From: Streptococcus oralis
GTDB taxonomy: Bacteria > Bacillota > Bacilli > Lactobacillales > Streptococcaceae
NCBI RefSeq assembly: GCF_001075875.1
Contig: NZ_JUOS01000134.1
Coordinates: forward strand, 1-51,796
Direction: 5' to 3'
Length of the DNA: 51,796 bases
The notes beneath the pieces were generated by a model, which was not told where the DNA came from, ran no database searches, and was given only the letters and a program-made list of their open reading frames with translations. Shown one piece after another: positions 18,077-25,878 of this stretch. How positions within the stretch are numbered: position 1 is the stretch's first letter; the number at the start of each line of letters is the position of its first letter. The translations under genes and the position numbers were made by a program.

Positions 18077-18481
18077 TTACTTTTTATAATACTTCAAGCC
18101 CCAAATGAGCAGCAGCATGATGATTAAGCAGAGAACAGAAGCAATATAACCAATCAGTTGTTGATAGGATTCTGCCGCCGTCATACCTCTATACAAACCG
18201 ATAATAGACATAAAACCTGTCAATCCAATGAACATGAGTTGATTGGTTCTCGGATTGACCAACTCATCATCTTCAAACTTTCTCATTCTCATTTCCCTAG
18301 TGAGGTAAACAATTACCAAAATAGAAGCCAAGTTAATAATCACTAAAAGAAATTGGAAAACTAAGGAAAAATGTATAAACTGACGTGATAGAAATAGATA
18401 AGTAGAGACAAGCAAGGGCAACTGACCTAGGAACAATCTCGCAAGGAAGATGTTCCGTTTTTTAGCAAGAATAGTTTTCAT
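18077..18481 (-). CDS. Four-helix membrane protein of the blp region
   Basis: A 134-aa protein, MKTILAKKRNIFLARLF to the end, with about four membrane helices in two pairs (15-32, 40-62, 82-100, 108-128). The ATG overlaps the preceding gene's stop by 4 nt (ATGA), which argues against the longer upstream reading frame. Putative bacteriocin immunity protein by context; no named family recognised. Confidence 0.65.
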   Translation of the reverse strand: MKTILAKKRNIFLARLFLGQLPLLVSTYLFLSRQFIHFSLVFQFLLVIINLASILVIVYLTREMRMRKFEDDELVNPRTNQLMFIGLTGFMSIIGLYRGMTAAESYQQLIGYIASVLCLIIMLLLIWGLKYYKK

Positions 18482-18630
18482 TTCTTTGCTCCTTTCTTTT
18501 TCATTAAAGCAAAATAGATTATAACTGCAATCAGATAGGCTATGGTATAAAATAAATGATACCAATTACTCTCTCCAAGCGGAGACATGATTAGATACAA
18601 GATGAAAATGACAAGTATTTTTTTCTTCAT
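18478..18630 (-). CDS. Small blp-region membrane protein (50 aa), paralogue 1
   Basis: MKKKILVIFILYLIMS to the end, with two membrane helices and a basic tail (MKKKGAKK). The ATG at 18630 is chosen because AGGGGGAAG precedes it; the frame extends upstream only to a TTG. First gene after a BlpR-type promoter and coupled by ATGA to the 134-aa protein. Paralogue of the 57-aa protein at 17718-17891. Confidence 0.65.
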   Translation of the reverse strand: MKKKILVIFILYLIMSPLGESNWYHLFYTIAYLIAVIIYFALMKKKGAKK

Positions 18631-18676
18631 AAGACTTCCCCCTAAATATTTGTTGAGCAAAAACCTTTACACTGCC

Positions 18677-18743
18677 AGTATAGCACTCATTTTGACCTTA
18701 ATTCCCCCAAATCATAAATGGTCATCGAAACCTCCTAAATTGT
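18677..18743 (-). promoter_or_regulatory. BlpR-type promoter of the 50-aa/134-aa unit
   Basis: On the minus strand ACAATTTAGGA (18733-18743) and ACCATTTATGA (18712-18722) start 21 bp apart. TATACT (18677-18682) begins 40 bp after the start of the second repeat, preceded by AGTGC as in the neighbouring promoter. Confidence 0.78.
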
Positions 18744-18776
18744 AGAAAAAAAGCAAGCACGAAAAATATGCTTGCC
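18744..18776 (-). terminator. Terminator of the blpH-side transcript
   Basis: GCAAGCA and TGCTTGC arms with a T7 tract on the minus strand, 35 bp past the 118-aa gene and immediately before the next BlpR box. Confidence 0.82.
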
Positions 18777-18811
18777 CTAATAAACCATAACCAAGCAAAA
18801 TGCTCTCATCC

Positions 18812-19168
18812 TTACTTCTCTTTTTTCTGATACATTCTCATAATAGCTAGGAGGATAAAGGCTAGCCAGCTTGCTAAGACTAGAAGGGTGAGGCCTGTAT
18901 GTAAGATTTCAGGTGTCCTCTCTATTCGGCTGATGAGACGGACTAAGGATACCACTGCCATCTGAATGAGGAGCAAGGATTCTGCCCTAACCAATGATGT
19001 CTGCTGATTTTCAACTGCATGTAAAAAGGCTGGTAGCAAGACACAGGTTGCAACAATTATAATCAGATTAGCTCCTGTACCTTCTTCCTCATTGACTAGA
19101 GAAAACATGAGAAGATTTGATAGGATGATTAGTACAGAACAAGCTATAAAATAAGACTTCTGTTTCAT
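18812..19168 (-). CDS. Membrane protein, BlpX-like putative immunity protein
   Basis: A 118-aa protein with four predicted membrane helices (about 6-23, 34-50, 62-80, 92-112) and a lysine-rich C-terminus. It lies 101 bp after blpH in the same direction, in the place where a full blp locus has blpC, blpB, blpA, the bacteriocin genes and then blpX. BlpX identity is therefore by order and size. No BlpR repeat is seen in front of it; it may be read from blpH. Confidence 0.55.
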   Translation of the reverse strand: MKQKSYFIACSVLIILSNLLMFSLVNEEEGTGANLIIIVATCVLLPAFLHAVENQQTSLVRAESLLLIQMAVVSLVRLISRIERTPEILHTGLTLLVLASWLAFILLAIMRMYQKKEK

Positions 19169-19269
19169 TTATTTTTCCTCGAATATTGTAAAAAGTCAGG
19201 CTGTATAAGGATAAATAGTTGCAGTTTTTTTCAAGTTAAAATGCCAAGGTCCTCTTGCTCACACATTCT

Positions 19270-20619
19270 CTAATCAGAAGTTGACAGCAAATGAACCGAC
19301 AAAACCTGACGAAAGACTTGATCTTGACAGGTGGTATTGAGACTGGCATTGGGATAACTTTCCACAATCTTCATGACGGTATAGAGACCAACACCTCGGT
19401 CCTCCCCTTTAGAACTAACTCCAAAAGAGAAGATTTCAGAAACATCTATTCCCTCTTCTTTGATGGAGTTTTCAATAATGAAGGTCTCCTGTGCTCCATT
19501 TTTTAAAAAGGCGATTGAAACGCGAGGTTGACTGGCCTCTACACTGGCTTCAATAGCATTGTCACAAAGGATAGACACAATGGTTAGAAAATCAAGCAGA
19601 CTCATACTCTCGACCTGAATCTCCTCAGGAACTTCGACATTAAAGACAATGTCCTTTTCTCTAGCTTTTATAAATTTTCCAGCTAGAAGACTTTTGAGGG
19701 CACGATCCCGAATATTCACCAATCTGCCCAGGTCATATTTATTGTCCTGCAATTTTTGGCTAGAGTCCTTCAAGACGGAGTCGTAGACCTCTTTTATCTG
19801 CTCCATATCCTCCTCTTCAATGCCCAGACGTAAGCTGGTCAAGAGGTTAGTGTAGTCATGGCGAAAGCTCCGGACTTCCTTGTAAAGTTCCTCTATATGC
19901 CGACTATAGCGTTCCATATCTCTGTAGCGCAAGGCCTGCTCTCGGTCCAATCTCTCATGAAGTTTGTCCTTCAAATAGGTATCCAGCTTCTTGATAATCC
20001 CCATAAAAAAGAGCAAGTAAAACACTAGAATCAAATGGCGAATAGTCTTTGATTGGATATCGTATGCATATTCAAAGTAAGACAGATTTTCCATGACTAG
20101 AAAGTAAGCCCCCATTATCCAGTTAATCTTAGTCAGGGACTGTTGAAAGCCTTTATCGAGAAACTCCTTTCTCAATCTAGTAAAATCATAGTCCAACCAT
20201 TTCAAAAAGACTAATACTATGAAGCAAACGAATAGCATAATCAACAAAAAGAGAGGATTTCCATCTCCATCTACAATCCCTTGCCCCAAAAACGGAAACA
20301 CAAAATAGGAAACACTTCTGTAAAAGATATCCATCAATACAATTGGAAAGAGACCATAAAAGAAAAGGAGTTTTTTAGGAAGCCCTCTTAACAATAAGAG
20401 AGATAAGCTGATGCCGAACAAGGGTTCTATAAAGTATGACAGATAGTCAGTCAAGACTAAAAATTTAAAAGTTGTAACAATTGCTGCTAGAAGAAATTTT
20501 AGAAGAAAGGCCTTAAAAATTCTATCGAAAGTGAGACTAATTCCATCTACCTTAAAGAACATGATAATTTCTAGCCCAATAATAGCTAGTGAATACAATA
20601 TCATCCAAAAAATATACAT
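19270..20619 (-). CDS. blpH: Histidine kinase BlpH (pheromone receptor)
   Basis: A 449-aa HPK10-type sensor kinase of the ComD/AgrC class. The N-terminal 210 residues hold six to seven membrane helices forming the peptide receptor. The phosphate-accepting His254 lies in SFRHDYTNLL, the N box is DNAIEAS (353-359) and the G box is GVGLYTV (about 409-415). In pneumococcus it senses the BlpC peptide and phosphorylates BlpR. It appears intact, but no blpC follows: only 101 bp separate it from the next gene. Confidence 0.9.
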   Translation of the reverse strand: MYIFWMILYSLAIIGLEIIMFFKVDGISLTFDRIFKAFLLKFLLAAIVTTFKFLVLTDYLSYFIEPLFGISLSLLLLRGLPKKLLFFYGLFPIVLMDIFYRSVSYFVFPFLGQGIVDGDGNPLFLLIMLFVCFIVLVFLKWLDYDFTRLRKEFLDKGFQQSLTKINWIMGAYFLVMENLSYFEYAYDIQSKTIRHLILVFYLLFFMGIIKKLDTYLKDKLHERLDREQALRYRDMERYSRHIEELYKEVRSFRHDYTNLLTSLRLGIEEEDMEQIKEVYDSVLKDSSQKLQDNKYDLGRLVNIRDRALKSLLAGKFIKAREKDIVFNVEVPEEIQVESMSLLDFLTIVSILCDNAIEASVEASQPRVSIAFLKNGAQETFIIENSIKEEGIDVSEIFSFGVSSKGEDRGVGLYTVMKIVESYPNASLNTTCQDQVFRQVLSVHLLSTSD

Positions 20620-20632
20620 AAATTCTCCCCAC

Positions 20633-21370
20633 CTAGTGCAAGTTATTAATAGCCTCAGACACTTCCCTGACCTTATAACGCGCGATCATACAGCTTCCAC
20701 CATTGGGAAAGAAAAGGAGTTTTTCTTTCTTATCCAAACGAACTACATTGGCAGGATTGATGAGAAAAGAGCGGTGGCACTGCAAGAGACGGGGTTCCTG
20801 CTTGAAAACCTCCTCTAAACTCGCTGTAAACTCCAGCCTATCTGTCTTGGTATAGAGAATAACACGATGAGCTCTGGGTGACGTTTCGAGATAGTAGACC
20901 TCTTTAAAAGGGTACTGGAATTGGGCAAATTTTGATTTAAAGTAAAAGCAATCTTCCGCCAGACTCTTACTGTCTTGACTATTGGCATAAAGGAGAGCTG
21001 TCTCGATCCGAGATTCAAACTCCTCTGCCGATAAGGCCTTATCAATGTAGTCCAAAGCAGACACTTGGTAGCGAAAGGACAGGGGCATAAACTCTGAGTG
21101 AGTCGTCACAAAGACGATCAGGGCATAAGGATCCCGATCCCGAATCTTTCTAGCCACTTCTAGCCCCTTCATCTCTTCATTTCGAATCTCAATGTCCAAA
21201 AAGAAAAGCTGATGCGCCCCCTTTTCATGCACCTCTGCCAGCAGTTGGTCTGGCTTGCCAAAGACTTCAAAAGAACTGGGGATGATACTCTGTTTTTTCA
21301 AAAGTTTTTCAATCGTCGTTTCAATCCTAGCTTGTTGGGAAAAATCATCTTCTAAAACAAATATTCTCAT
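20633..21370 (-). CDS. blpR: Response regulator BlpR
   Basis: A 245-aa AlgR/AgrA/LytR-type regulator. The receiver domain (1-125) has acidic Asp8/Asp9, phospho-acceptor Asp59 (FFLDIE) and the late Lys in DYIDKAL. The LytTR DNA-binding domain covers about 140-240 (CHRSFLINPANVVRLDK). Partner of BlpH (13 nt downstream) and the probable ligand of the four 21-bp-spaced repeat sites in this locus. Its ATG lies 4 nt from the blpS stop. Confidence 0.9.
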   Translation of the reverse strand: MRIFVLEDDFSQQARIETTIEKLLKKQSIIPSSFEVFGKPDQLLAEVHEKGAHQLFFLDIEIRNEEMKGLEVARKIRDRDPYALIVFVTTHSEFMPLSFRYQVSALDYIDKALSAEEFESRIETALLYANSQDSKSLAEDCFYFKSKFAQFQYPFKEVYYLETSPRAHRVILYTKTDRLEFTASLEEVFKQEPRLLQCHRSFLINPANVVRLDKKEKLLFFPNGGSCMIARYKVREVSEAINNLH

Positions 21371-21374
21371 CTTC

Positions 21375-21713
21375 TTATTCTCCTTGTTTCAACCATTTTT
21401 GGCGAATTTCTCTATAACGACGTCTGGAATACTGAACAGCATATTGACCTTCTTCTCCAAGAAAAAGAGTCTTTGACTGGAGTTCCATGGATTTTACTCG
21501 TTCAAGATTGACCAGACAATTTCGATGACATCTCGTTAAGGTTTCCCCATATTGTTTCTCAAGCTTGCTTAAATTTTGAAACAAATCAAAGCTAGCGTCT
21601 TCTGTAACAATTTGCACGGTATGGGCTTTACTTGGATGCGTTTGGATATAGTAGATATCCTTTATGTTTAATTTGAAAATTTCTTTCTCTTTTTGGATGA
21701 TGATATAAATCAT
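21375..21713 (-). CDS. blpS: LytTR DNA-binding protein BlpS
   Basis: A 112-aa protein consisting only of a LytTR domain (YYIQTHPSKAHTVQIV, CHRNCLVNLERVKSM) without a receiver domain. BlpS sits at the head of the blpSRH transcript in pneumococcus and is thought to adjust blp regulation. The ATG is preceded by AGGAGG, and a BlpR-type promoter lies upstream at 21736-21803, so the operon is probably autoinduced. Confidence 0.82.
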   Translation of the reverse strand: MIYIIIQKEKEIFKLNIKDIYYIQTHPSKAHTVQIVTEDASFDLFQNLSKLEKQYGETLTRCHRNCLVNLERVKSMELQSKTLFLGEEGQYAVQYSRRRYREIRQKWLKQGE

Positions 21714-21735
21714 GGATAAAAATCCTCCTGAAGAG

Positions 21736-21803
21736 AGGATAGCATAAGTCTAGAATCCATTTTTTGCCAAATCCTAAACGGTTCTTAAAAATTCCTAAAG
21801 TGT
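21736..21803 (-). promoter_or_regulatory. BlpR-type promoter of blpSRH
   Basis: On the minus strand ACACTTTAGGA (21793-21803) and ACCGTTTAGGA (21772-21782) start 21 bp apart and are the two best-matched repeats in the window. TATCCT (21736-21741) begins 41 bp after the start of the second repeat. Confidence 0.8.
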
Positions 21804-21865
21804 CGAAGTTTTTACAAAATAACTATGATAACCTTACAACTATTTTATCATAAAATCCCGCTATT

Positions 21866-21932
21866 ACCATTCAGGAAATTTCAATGACAATTAAAGATTT
21901 GAAGGTAAAAAAAGAGTAAAAAGTGATAGGCT
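21866..21932 (+). promoter_or_regulatory. BlpR-type promoter of blpT
   Basis: ACCATTCAGGA (21866-21876) and ACAATTAAAGA (21887-21897) start 21 bp apart, and TAGGCT (21927-21932) begins 40 bp after the start of the second repeat. The ACCATTCAGG form is the blp motif described in pneumococcus. Divergent from the blpS promoter. Confidence 0.75.
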
Positions 21933-21993
21933 AGGATTATAGAAAGACAAAGGCTTAAAACAACTTTAAAACCATCACAAAGGAGGAATTCTC

Positions 21994-22323
21994 ATGACGG
22001 ATTCAGACCCCATCAAAAGAGCTCAGACACTGATAACTGAGTTAAACAAAGCTTACCAAGTCTGCAAAAAGGCAACAGCTGACGATGTCCGCTTTCAGGA
22101 GCAACTGGACAATATCCTCCGCTTTCTCTCTAAAGCTGAGACAGTGGATAATCGATTCTTGATTGAGCTGGAAAAATTTTACCAGACCTCCAGTCTTCTC
22201 ATGGGCCTCAGTGCCCTCAATCCAGATGCCCTTACTCGCGCCGCTTGGAGAGCCTATGACCGCTTTCACTTTGATCAAGTCAAAACCAAGTTGAGTCTCT
22301 ACGGACCAACCATTATCCTGTAG
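21994..22323 (+). CDS. blpT: BlpT-like protein
   Basis: A 109-aa, helical, soluble protein (MTDSDPIKRAQTLITELNKAY start) with a GGAGG site. It lies divergent from blpSRH and is followed by a terminator, which matches blpT at the edge of the pneumococcal blp locus. The product has no established biochemical role and no membrane segment. Its promoter carries a BlpR-type repeat pair. Confidence 0.75.
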   Translation: MTDSDPIKRAQTLITELNKAYQVCKKATADDVRFQEQLDNILRFLSKAETVDNRFLIELEKFYQTSSLLMGLSALNPDALTRAAWRAYDRFHFDQVKTKLSLYGPTIIL

Positions 22324-22328
22324 TAACT

Positions 22329-22368
22329 AAAAAGAAGCTGAGACAGATTGAACTCAACTTCTTTTTTA
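22329..22368. terminator. Terminator after blpT
   Basis: AAGAAGCTGAG and CTCAACTTCTT arms with a single mismatch, followed by T6 on the plus strand. Usable in both directions. Confidence 0.8.
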
Positions 22369-22387
22369 GTATCATCTAAGCAATGTT

Positions 22388-22503
22388 ATATTCAATGAAA
22401 ATCAAAGAGCAAACTAGGAAGCTAGCCGCAGGTTGCTCAAAGCATCGCTTTGAGGTTGCAGATGGATGCTGACCTAGCTTGAAGAGATTTTCGAAGAGTA
22501 TTA
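22388..22503 (-). repeat. BOX element (boxA-boxC type, no boxB)
   Basis: Read on the minus strand it starts TAATACTCTTCGAAAATCTC (boxA), passes CTGCAACCTCAAAGC and GCTTTGAGCAACC, and ends GCTCTTTGATTTTCATTGAA (boxC). This matches the pneumococcal/mitis BOX repeat with one boxA and one boxC. Its boxA end overlaps the stop codon of the EcsB-like gene, so the element forms the 3' end of that mRNA. Confidence 0.88.
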
Positions 22504-23550
22504 GTCCTGCATCTGGCGTTTCACCTGATAAGGGAGATACAAGATTTGCAAGACCAATCCAGCACCTAGTAAGGCTAGAAGAGCTAATTTTTCTTGGAGG
22601 GTAATCAACCCAACTACCAGCTGAACCAATAAAACAAAACTAGTCAATCCTCGGACAATTGCCTGTAACCCTTTCTCCTTCTCACCCTTATCTAGCGGGA
22701 AAAGTTGGGTCAAATATTGGTAATCAAAGGCATGATAGAGGGCCAGCAACTGAAAGAGCAAGAGGTAGTTAAATAAAACCACTACTGCAGTCGCTATCCA
22801 AGCTTGCTCGATAAAGATCAAAGCCAGCAAAGATAGAAAGAGGAGACGAAGACTGAGGGCAAAGAGGTCTCCATTTCGTAGATAAGAACGAAGATAGAGG
22901 TTTTGCCAAATCTTGCTCGGAACCTTCTGGACAACTTTAAGGATAAAGTCTAGATAGGCACGACGCTTGACGCTGTTTGAAATTCCCTTGACTTGGGTAA
23001 AGAGGGCAAAGAAGCGAAGCAAGAACTGCTTGCGTTTACTTTCTTGGGCAATCACATAGTCCCAGTCCAGATGATTTGCACTAAAAAACTTGCCAGCCTT
23101 TTTCTGAAAAAGGAAATATTTTCCGACTCCCAAAAGAAGAACATAAACACCAAAAACTCCTAAGCCCAAGCCCATGGCTAAAAATAGAGGGGCAAAAAGA
23201 AGCAAAAAGAGAGTCTGTACACTGACCCAAAAGATGAAGGAAACTAGGCTTTGCTTTTGGATATGTTCTCTTACTTCTTCTTCAGCTACTAAGAGAAAGA
23301 GCTTATCAGGCGCTTCCACATAGGTCGCTATCCCACCCCAAAGCATGAGTAAAACAGAGACAATTCCAATTAAACATAGGATTGGTAAGTGATTCTCAGG
23401 AAAATGCTGGAGCAGTTGACTATACTGATAGGCTAGAAAACCTACCAAGACCAGTAAAAACAGGACAAAGTGGTCATTGAACACATAGCGCAGATAACCG
23501 ACACACTCTTTACGAAAAGCCTGCTTTCGCTTTAGAAACAAGTCTTTCAT
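22501..23550 (-). CDS. ABC transporter permease, EcsB-like
   Basis: A 349-aa membrane protein with about six to eight helices, the partner of the ATPase encoded upstream. EcsB-family permeases are found in Firmicutes, where EcsAB affects secretion, competence and cell-envelope processing; the transported substrate is unknown. Its ATG overlaps the ATPase gene by 4 nt. The stop codon lies inside the BOX element. Confidence 0.82.
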   Translation of the reverse strand: MKDLFLKRKQAFRKECVGYLRYVFNDHFVLFLLVLVGFLAYQYSQLLQHFPENHLPILCLIGIVSVLLMLWGGIATYVEAPDKLFLLVAEEEVREHIQKQSLVSFIFWVSVQTLFLLLFAPLFLAMGLGLGVFGVYVLLLGVGKYFLFQKKAGKFFSANHLDWDYVIAQESKRKQFLLRFFALFTQVKGISNSVKRRAYLDFILKVVQKVPSKIWQNLYLRSYLRNGDLFALSLRLLFLSLLALIFIEQAWIATAVVVLFNYLLLFQLLALYHAFDYQYLTQLFPLDKGEKEKGLQAIVRGLTSFVLLVQLVVGLITLQEKLALLALLGAGLVLQILYLPYQVKRQMQD

Positions 23551-24278
23551 CGGTCCTCCTCTTTGGTCAAAGCCAAATAGATATCATTGAGACTTGCTTG
23601 GGGCATGGCAAAAGCTTGTCTCAACTCTTCAAGATCCCCTTTAGCTCTCACTTGTCCTTTGTGAAGAATGACAAAAGAATCACACATTTTTTCAGCAGAG
23701 TCAAGAACGTGGGTACTCATGAGGATAGACTTGCCTTTTTTCTTTTCAAGGTCCAAAAGCTGGATCAAGTCAGAAATTGCCAAGGGATCAAGACCAAGGA
23801 AGGGTTCATCGACGATAAAGAGACTAGGATCCACGACAAAAGCACAGATAATCATGACCTTCTGTTTCATCCCTTTCGAAAAATGAACAGGGAACCATTC
23901 CAACTTCTGATCCAAACGAAACATTTTTAAAAGAGGTTCTACACGTTCAAAAGCTAGATTTTGCTCAATACCATAGGCCATGGCAACCGTCTCGATATGC
24001 TCTCTGAGAGTTAATTCTTCGTACAAACTAGGAGTTTCAGGAATATAACCAATCTGCTGACGATATTCACGAGGATTAGCACCCAAGGTTAGCCCGTCGA
24101 TGTTTATTTCTCCACTATAAGGTGTCAACAAACCGATAATTTCATTGATTGTCGTCGATTTACCAGCACCATTGAGCCCAATCAAACCGACCAACTGTCC
24201 GCTTTCAACTGTAAAGGACACATCTTTCAAGACAGGGACATGAACATAGCCCCCTGTCAGGTTTTTAATTTCTAACAT
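23547..24278 (-). CDS. ABC transporter ATP-binding protein, EcsA-like
   Basis: A 243-aa ATPase with Walker A GLNGAGKST (34-42), a divergent signature FSKGMKQK in place of LSGGQ, Walker B LFIVDEPFLGLDP and the H-loop STHVLDSAEK. It forms the exporter with the next gene. It is transcribed divergently from hit. EcsA assignment is by sequence pattern and by the paired EcsB-like permease. Confidence 0.88.
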   Translation of the reverse strand: MLEIKNLTGGYVHVPVLKDVSFTVESGQLVGLIGLNGAGKSTTINEIIGLLTPYSGEINIDGLTLGANPREYRQQIGYIPETPSLYEELTLREHIETVAMAYGIEQNLAFERVEPLLKMFRLDQKLEWFPVHFSKGMKQKVMIICAFVVDPSLFIVDEPFLGLDPLAISDLIQLLDLEKKKGKSILMSTHVLDSAEKMCDSFVILHKGQVRAKGDLEELRQAFAMPQASLNDIYLALTKEEDR

Positions 24279-24295
24279 ATTTTCTCCAAATCTGG

Positions 24296-24301
24296 TATAA
24301 T
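24296..24301 (+). promoter_or_regulatory. Extended -10 promoter of hit
   Basis: TGGTATAAT on the plus strand, 45 bp before the hit ATG. No clear -35. A TATAAT on the opposite strand (24310-24315) may serve the divergent ABC operon. Confidence 0.55.
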
Positions 24302-24345
24302 GTAGCTATATTATATCAAAATTCAATACAGTAGAGGTAGATTTT

Positions 24346-24756
24346 ATGTCAGATTGCATTTTTTGTAAAATTATCGCAGGGGAGATTCCCGCATCAAAGG
24401 TATACGAAGATGATCAAGTTCTTGCCTTCCTTGATATCTCACAAGTAACGCCTGGTCACACCTTGGTTGTACCAAAAGAACACTATCGCAATCTTTTAGA
24501 AATGGATGCTGCAAGCGCTAGCCAACTTTTCGCCCAAGTTCCAAAGATTGCTCAAAAAGTCATGAAAGCTACCAAAGCTGAAGGTATGAATATCATCGCT
24601 AACTGTGAAGAAGTCGCTGGACAAACGGTTTTCCATACCCATGTCCACCTCGTTCCTCGCTATAGTGCAGATGACGACCTAAAAATTGACTTTGTCGCAC
24701 ATGAATCAGACTTCGACAAACTTGCCCAAGTCGCTGAAACAATCAAAAACGCTTAA
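24346..24756 (+). CDS. hit: HIT-family protein (nucleotide hydrolase/transferase)
   Basis: A 136-aa histidine-triad protein. The catalytic triad HTHVH (His97, 99, 101) lies in TVFHTHVHLVPR, and the N-terminal CxxC (Cys4, Cys7; DCIFCKII) is as in HinT-like bacterial proteins. It is expected to hydrolyse purine nucleoside phosphoramidates. Read on the plus strand, 9 nt before the next gene. Confidence 0.93.
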   Translation: MSDCIFCKIIAGEIPASKVYEDDQVLAFLDISQVTPGHTLVVPKEHYRNLLEMDAASASQLFAQVPKIAQKVMKATKAEGMNIIANCEEVAGQTVFHTHVHLVPRYSADDDLKIDFVAHESDFDKLAQVAETIKNA

Positions 24757-24765
24757 GGAGTCACT

Positions 24766-25053
24766 ATGAAACTATCAAATTTACTACTTTTTGCAGGCTC
24801 TGCAGTCGGTTCATACCTCCTCGTTAAGAACCGCCAAGCTATCACTGAAGAGGTTCTAGATACAACTGATCGCGTTGAAGCCATTAAGGATGACTTGGAT
24901 ATCATCCAAGATAGCCTGCAAATTATCGACCAACAAAAAGAACTCATCAAGGAATATCAAAAAGATTTAACCTACAAGTTTAAAGTCTTGGAAAAAGACG
25001 TTCAAACAAGATTAGCTGTACTAAAAGAATTGCAGGAAACTGAAGAAAACTAA
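24766..25053 (+). CDS. Small membrane-anchored coiled-coil protein
   Basis: A 95-aa protein with an N-terminal hydrophobic helix (about 4-20, LLLFAGSAVGSYLLV) and then a long charged, heptad-like helix (about 35-90). The type is common in streptococci and sometimes labelled chemotaxis protein, which is unlikely to be right. It lies 9 nt after hit with an AAGGAG site, so probably co-transcribed. Function unknown. Confidence 0.75.
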   Translation: MKLSNLLLFAGSAVGSYLLVKNRQAITEEVLDTTDRVEAIKDDLDIIQDSLQIIDQQKELIKEYQKDLTYKFKVLEKDVQTRLAVLKELQETEEN

Positions 25054-25132
25054 TGTAAAGAAAATCTCCAACTTTCCTTATTCCCCTTTAAAGCCATTTT
25101 GGGTCAGCAGATCCTAACAGACCAGGGAGGGC

Positions 25133-25792
25133 ATGAAAATGAAACAGTTTTTTAAAGTTTTGACGCGGATCATCCTGATTATTTGTGGTGGCCTCTGCCT
25201 TCTTGCAGCTCTGGCATTTCTAATACTGGCCAATCTTTTCAAGGCCTCACCAAGTGACATCCGAGAAGGGAATGAAGCCTTAAAACAAATCTTTATCTCC
25301 CTTGATCTCCCTCCTGAAAAAGTAGAATCAAATGGAAGCTATCAATTCGAGGGTGGAGGCTTAGATTTTTATGTGACATTCTCTGATGAACTCGTCAATA
25401 GCCACCCAGTCCTAAAAGAAAGTCCAAACCTCACTAAAAACAAACTCAAAGTCTATGTCTTAAACACAGGAGATATTTCCTACCATTCAGTAGAAGACAA
25501 CTTATTCAATCATGGTTTATTCCAATTTTTAGAGGAGGAAAGCAGGAAATATTTCCAAGAAATCGGAAAGAAATCAAATCCTTCTTACTTTATTCTCTCT
25601 TGGAGGGATCCAGAAAGCATGAAAAAGGGAATCGCATTCTATGAAAAAGCTTTGACCTTGGTGGATATCCAGGACAATTCGGCAATTAAACACATTGATA
25701 CCGTCACCGTTAAGCCTGGTAAGGAAGCAGAACTCAAGCAACTCATTCAGGAGATGGATGCGGCCGGCTTACTCATTCAAAAATATCAATAG
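25133..25792 (+). CDS. Hypothetical membrane-anchored protein (219 aa)
   Basis: A 219-aa protein with one N-terminal membrane helix (about 8-32, ILIICGGLCLLAALAFLILANLF) followed by a soluble, probably extracellular domain of mixed strand/helix. No Cys follows the helix in lipobox form, so it is not an obvious lipoprotein. No family recognised. The start is uncertain between two ATGs 6 nt apart; GGAGG favours the first. It lies between hit and dnaJ, and a bidirectional terminator follows. Confidence 0.7.
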   Translation: MKMKQFFKVLTRIILIICGGLCLLAALAFLILANLFKASPSDIREGNEALKQIFISLDLPPEKVESNGSYQFEGGGLDFYVTFSDELVNSHPVLKESPNLTKNKLKVYVLNTGDISYHSVEDNLFNHGLFQFLEEESRKYFQEIGKKSNPSYFILSWRDPESMKKGIAFYEKALTLVDIQDNSAIKHIDTVTVKPGKEAELKQLIQEMDAAGLLIQKYQ

Positions 25793-25843
25793 TAGACCAG
25801 TTGGAGATTCTTTCTCCTATGCTAAAAGTCTTAAGATTGCACG

Positions 25844-25868
25844 AAAAAAGAGCCCGAAGGCTCTTTTT
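25844..25868. terminator. Bidirectional terminator between the 219-aa gene and dnaJ
   Basis: AAAAAAGAGCC-CGAA-GGCTCTTTTT serves the two converging genes, with T tracts on both strands. Confidence 0.9.
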
Positions 25869-25878
25869 ACTTTATGCT

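Noticed and set aside
19169..19269. Search for a blpC remnant or double-glycine peptide between blpH and the next gene
   Set aside because: No ATG followed by a leader-like sequence with Gly-Gly was found on the minus strand in these 101 bp.
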